From: Calamus simplicifolius
Lineage: Eukaryota > Streptophyta > Magnoliopsida > Arecales > Arecaceae
Direction: 5' to 3'
Length of the DNA stretch: 64,000 bases
Assembly: GCA_900491605.1 (NCBI GenBank)
Contig: UESW01001601.1
Span: 1 to 64,000 of the forward strand
Below, one piece after another: positions 59,974-64,000 of the stretch (within the stretch, counting starts at the first letter, position 1; each line of letters starts with the position of its first letter). The notes beneath the pieces are model-generated. The model saw only the letters and a program-made list of their open reading frames with translations, was not told the DNA's origin and made no database searches. The position numbers and the translations under genes were made by a program.

Positions 59974-61096
59974 TTCCAGCAATATCAATCACTTCAGCTG
60001 GATTCCTCTGTAGATACCACTGTTGCATGACAAAAAGCAAGTGATTGAAAATATGGATAATTATGCACTGTTAGTCCTGGATGTTGTAAGAATGCTACCA
60101 ATTATATATAATCAAACATGGTTTGTTTGACCAAATGATCACCAAGAATGTGGGTTATTGATCTGTGGAGACGCCCATGTCTTATTGTGCCATACTCGAT
60201 CATGCCCTTGTAGAATGTCTTGTTTGGCTTGATCCGAACTGGCGAGGCATCCATCGAGAGGCATTGGGTTTGCTCATCTTGGATAGATTTTTTTTGGTCT
60301 TTGATTTGCTCACTAGTATATTTCCACTTTAAAAAAAATATCTGCGCTGGGTTCGGAAAAATGTACAGGGCATGATTTAACTTGGTTATAATTCAAATTA
60401 TTTTCAAATTAATTCTGTTAATCGTTTAATATCTGAAATTAATTTTCAAATTATTTCAATTCTGCTACATACAGCGAGGACGCTTGAATCTCAGTTAGAT
60501 CAAAGCAGTTATATAAGATAACAAGAATCCAATATCAACTATTCGAAACATTGAATACAATAAATGTAATTTATTATGTCTAAAGTGCTCAAACATAATC
60601 TCAAAATGCTCATTAGCAACGGTATCACAGAGCTTCTTACAGGAGAAAAACTCATCCACCACAAACCACATGCTGATAAAGCCTCGTGAATGCCAATTCA
60701 AAATGCATTTTATCCAAGAAAAAAAAAAAGTAAGAAAAAGAAATAAATTCAATCTTTCCTCCCCGATTATAAAGAAGTTGATGGTCCGATGTGGCCTCTT
60801 GAATGTAATCGTCCTGCGAAGAAGGAAAAAGTAACACGAAAGATGCACTGCCGACCATCCATATTGGCTCTAAATGAATTAAAACAGCCTTTTTGCACTC
60901 CGAATATGCATCGTTTGGTTTTAATTTATTAGAGTTCTGGCAATGCAACAAAAAGCTGAAGTTTGTAAGTAAAAAGGCTCCATTAGATGAAAAACCAAAT
61001 CAAAATAAATGAAGACGTCAATTCAACCCAAAAAATTAATATACACCTACAAAGGAATGCCAAAATCCACGATGCTCTCTCTGTGGCATGCAATAA
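59974..61096. other. Convergent 3' flanks of the L18a-like and LYAR genes
   Basis: The two genes face each other here. No further gene is supported. A minus-strand frame at 60495-60848 is AT-rich with no recognisable family and is taken as chance. Confidence 0.45.
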
Positions 61097-62844
61097 TCAG
61101 GATGCCTCAGCTTTTGCTACCAACCGGATGCGTTTGTTTTCAATCATGAACCGGGAGCTCGAATTTATCTGCAACAATAAACAGCCAGTGAACTCTAAGA
61201 AATAAATGGCAAGGGAAGAACTAGCAAAGATAGGTAAGTCTTTCAAAATGCAACCTTGTCCATCAGCATGTCTTGGAGTTGTGCCTCCTCTTCAGTTGCA
61301 CCAGAGTCCTGAAGCGCCTTGATAACAAGCTTTTGTAACTTCCTTATCTTCATAACTCCATCAGGATTCTGCCATGATCAATCCATTTTGTTTTTAGCTT
61401 TCTAACCAGAGTACTTCAACATAACCTCATGATGACAAATTGATAGTTTCTGGGATGTTGAAAGAGAATCTTCTTTCCAAACGTTATTAAGCTACTAACT
61501 CAAGGCACTGCTCCTATAAAGTGCTAAAACTATAGAGATTTCAAAGAAAATTTAAATCATGAATCCATTTTTAATCAAAGATTGCTGGCAACACCATATG
61601 ACCAATCGGCATTATTGCTAATTGCAAACCATGTGTAAGTTGGAAACAAGAAGCGTTTGCAAAACAAACGGTACTACCATCTAGTAACAATATAAGTGCC
61701 ATAAAAAAAAAAGAAGAAGATGTACATTACATGTTAAACATACATACCGACTTTAAGGTAGAAGTAATGAGTTTCTTCCACTTGATTTTATGCTTGGAAG
61801 TTTCGTCAGTGTGTTTATTTTCAGGCCCCTCATGTGATGGTGCATCAGCATGCTTCTTTTTCTTTGGTTGACATGGTGATCCATTTTCCAGTTCTGCTTG
61901 TATCACTTCCCCATTTCTCAAGTTACATGCATTTTTATCCTCTGAACTTTTAGCTGGTCCCCCACCAGATGCATCAATTTTTCTCTTTCTTTTTGCTGTA
62001 CTTTCCTTTTCCCCTCCTACGACCAATGCCCCAGTGTTTTTCGGTGCATCTCTTTCCTTGAATTCATCTGCCCCCTTGTCCATTTCTTTAGGATCATCTG
62101 CCTTCTTAAACCCATTTGCTTCAACAGAGTCAACCATTGGTGCGTCACCAGCACTTCCCTTCTCGCTCGAAGTTGGTTCCACTGCTTGACCAGATTGTTT
62201 CTGAGCAGCATGGTAAGCTCGTGCTTTTGCTCTATGTTTCTTCCCATCAGCATGGAGCAGCAAAGTTTGCTTGCTAGTAGTGGTTGTGTTGCAGAGACTG
62301 TATATGCAAATTCATAAATAATAATAGTAAAGATGCAACTTTAAATTCTCAAAAAACAAAATAGATTCATGCAAACATGCACCATCCGGAGAACAAAGCC
62401 ATTAAGAAGGAAGCCTTGAGCTTGCATCATGGGCACAGGAAAGGAATTTACAAATGCTTATTAAAAGGTTTTTGTCTTATTTCTGATGCCATTTCAATGT
62501 CCACAAAATGTTTCTCACAACTTTGTGATCAACAGCTGGGTTGCTTAAATGGTCCAGCAAGGCAGTCATACTTCTTAAGCAACATGACACTGTAAGCAAG
62601 AATCATCATTTCTGAATAGCTCCCAGTGGAAGCCATGTTTTCATTGAAGATCTATCTATACATGCAAACAGAAGCAACTGTTATATATAGATTATTGTAC
62701 AGATCTATTCACTTACCTACAAAACCAAGGAGCATAAGAAGACAAACCAACATTTACATCTACATCAGCATTTTTTTTAGGCTTGTCAGGTTTAGTCTGT
62801 GTATCATGTGAAGCCTTTCCTTGATCCTTTGGACCATATTTGTC
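61097..62844 (-). CDS. LYAR-type C2HC zinc-finger nucleolar protein (3' part)
   Basis: Exons: 62844-62717, 62297-61748, 61368-61255, 61168-61097, in frame with no breaks, giving 287 residues of the C-terminal part. The first visible exon starts DKYGPKDQGKA and contains APWFC, joined to SLCNTTTTSKQTLLLHADGK, a CxxC...H zinc-finger-like segment. A long lysine-rich low-complexity middle follows, then the conserved C-terminal module (DGVMKIRKLQKLVIKALQDS; SSRFMIENKRIRLVAK). The family is nucleolar and linked to rRNA processing or UBP1-associated proteins. The N-terminal exon with the LYAR finger is not in the window. Confidence 0.85.
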
Positions 62845-63490
62845 CTGAAAAGATAATCACAACGACTTAAGATTAACCTCATGAGAGGTTACTTGAAAAA
62901 ACATAAATACCAAATAAAATAAGTTTCCTGATCATTTGTCACGAGTTCTGGAAAGTAACAGTTCATGACAAAAAGTGCCTAAGTGTACTTTGTGAAAAAG
63001 CCAAACATATTGTCAAATATACAAAGGTGTCTGAAGAAAATAATGCAAATTGCCATCTTTTCCCAATTTAAATCAACTCCATTTTTCTTTAGAACAAAAG
63101 GAGGCCTGCAACACATCGTATACTTTGACCCCTTATTTTACAAGCAAAGTTTTTTTGCTGCTAAACATCATTTAAATACACATTAGGTTTCAGTTTCTTA
63201 CTTATTCTTCCCCTGAACAGTCAAAAATTACCAACTTGGGGATTTTTGAGCTTCAAGGATTTTTGAGCTTCAGAAGAACAGTGAAATGCCCTTTCCTTAA
63301 ACCATAACTGAGCACAACATCAAGCATCAATACATTCAAACCCAATATCAGAAATCAAACAAAAATCATACAGTTCCATTCACCAGAAATGGAAATTAAC
63401 TATCCAGTTGGAGTTCATTCCTTCAAAAGAGCATGCTCAGGAAGAAGGAAATGTCCCTAGATGTCCACTCTCAAAAGTTATATAAATACT

Positions 63491-64000
63491 GATGCAGGGT
63501 AAAAAAGTCTCCACATAAATCGACTGACAGGCCGGGCCCACATGGGGACTATGGCCGACCCTCGAAAACTGAAGGACACCCTACCGACCTCAGACTAGGT
63601 ATCTCCGCCCGAGCCTCAGCTGACCGACTTTCGACTTCACTGATCCTCGCTCCTGAGCCAGAGCGATCGAACCTCAATAGTCGGAAGCCACCCGGCCGAC
63701 CCTCCTCTACGGCCGACCCTCCTTTATGGTCGATCCTTGGCCCACGCCAAAAATCTCGGCTATCATATCACAGTATCACGAAGATCTCGGAACCCCTTTC
63801 CGAAGCGGTCCTCCAAAAACGAAAACGGGAGCCTGATACGGCTCCCCTTCTTCATGATTTGCGGGATCATGAATCCCCCTGATAACTATACGACAATTCG
63901 GCCTTATCACCTCCCAACTTCTACAACAGCTCTCCAAAAATTAGATAACAGCTTACCAGATCCTTTCCCTTTAAATATCGGGCCCCAAGAGCCTCGGAGG
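63491..64000. mobile_element. Start of an LTR-like sequence (continues beyond the window)
   Basis: Composition changes abruptly at 63491 (tgatgcagggtaaaaaag). It has GC-rich blocks such as ctatggccgaccctcgaaaa, repeated gccgaccctcc words and, near 63971, a tttaaatatcgggcccc that looks like a promoter. This resembles a plant LTR. The second end is not visible. Confidence 0.5.

Noticed and set aside
60495..60848. A 117-codon minus-strand frame downstream of the L18a-like gene
   Set aside because: AT-rich, Phe-rich, no recognisable domain, and located between convergent genes where 3' UTRs are expected.

Overview
The window is nuclear DNA of a flowering plant, most likely a monocot with a large, transposon-rich genome. 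The evidence is plant-type genes with many small introns, a Tat-lineage Gypsy retrotransposon, RTE-like LINEs, and hAT, PIF/Harbinger and Mutator-like elements. The species cannot be named from sequence alone. Coordinates, exon limits and repeat counts were worked out by eye.

Layout. (1) 1132-9508, minus strand: a complete eIF5B gene in 11 coding exons, carrying four separate one-base deletions. (2) 10462-30416: a palindromic Mutator-like non-autonomous element, split by an 18.7-kb Tat retrotransposon (10753-29450) with a 5-bp target duplication (ATATT). The retrotransposon is unusual: each end carries two LTRs joined by the same 32-bp bridge, giving LTR-bridge-LTR-internal-LTR-bridge-LTR. 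Its gag-pol is decayed, and it has antisense ORFs and several tandem arrays whose units are short hairpins. (3) 31918-38121: a 6.2-kb fold-back element with 10-bp target duplications. Its long inverted arms carry what looks like the first exon of a MIP18/AE7-like gene, and its core is a minisatellite that reverses orientation near 36.1 kb. (4) 38967-48479, minus: an intact KRR1 gene (12 exons), whose first intron appears to be a GC-AG intron. (5) 48746-49599: a truncated, diverged LTR of the same general family. (6) 50345-53918: a decayed hAT transposon. (7) 57196-59973, plus: a small two-helix membrane protein of the 'ribosomal protein L18a-like' family. (8) 61097-62844, minus: the 3' part of a LYAR-type nucleolar zinc-finger gene. 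Its 5' exon is not in the window, and an LTR-like sequence starts at about 63491.

Three of the four host genes fit translation or ribosome biogenesis: eIF5B joins ribosomal subunits, KRR1 acts in the small-subunit processome, and LYAR is nucleolar. Nothing suggests they are co-regulated. The most striking material is in the mobile elements: the compound double-LTR retroelement, hairpin arrays with paired stem changes, and the fold-back element that appears to have captured a host exon.
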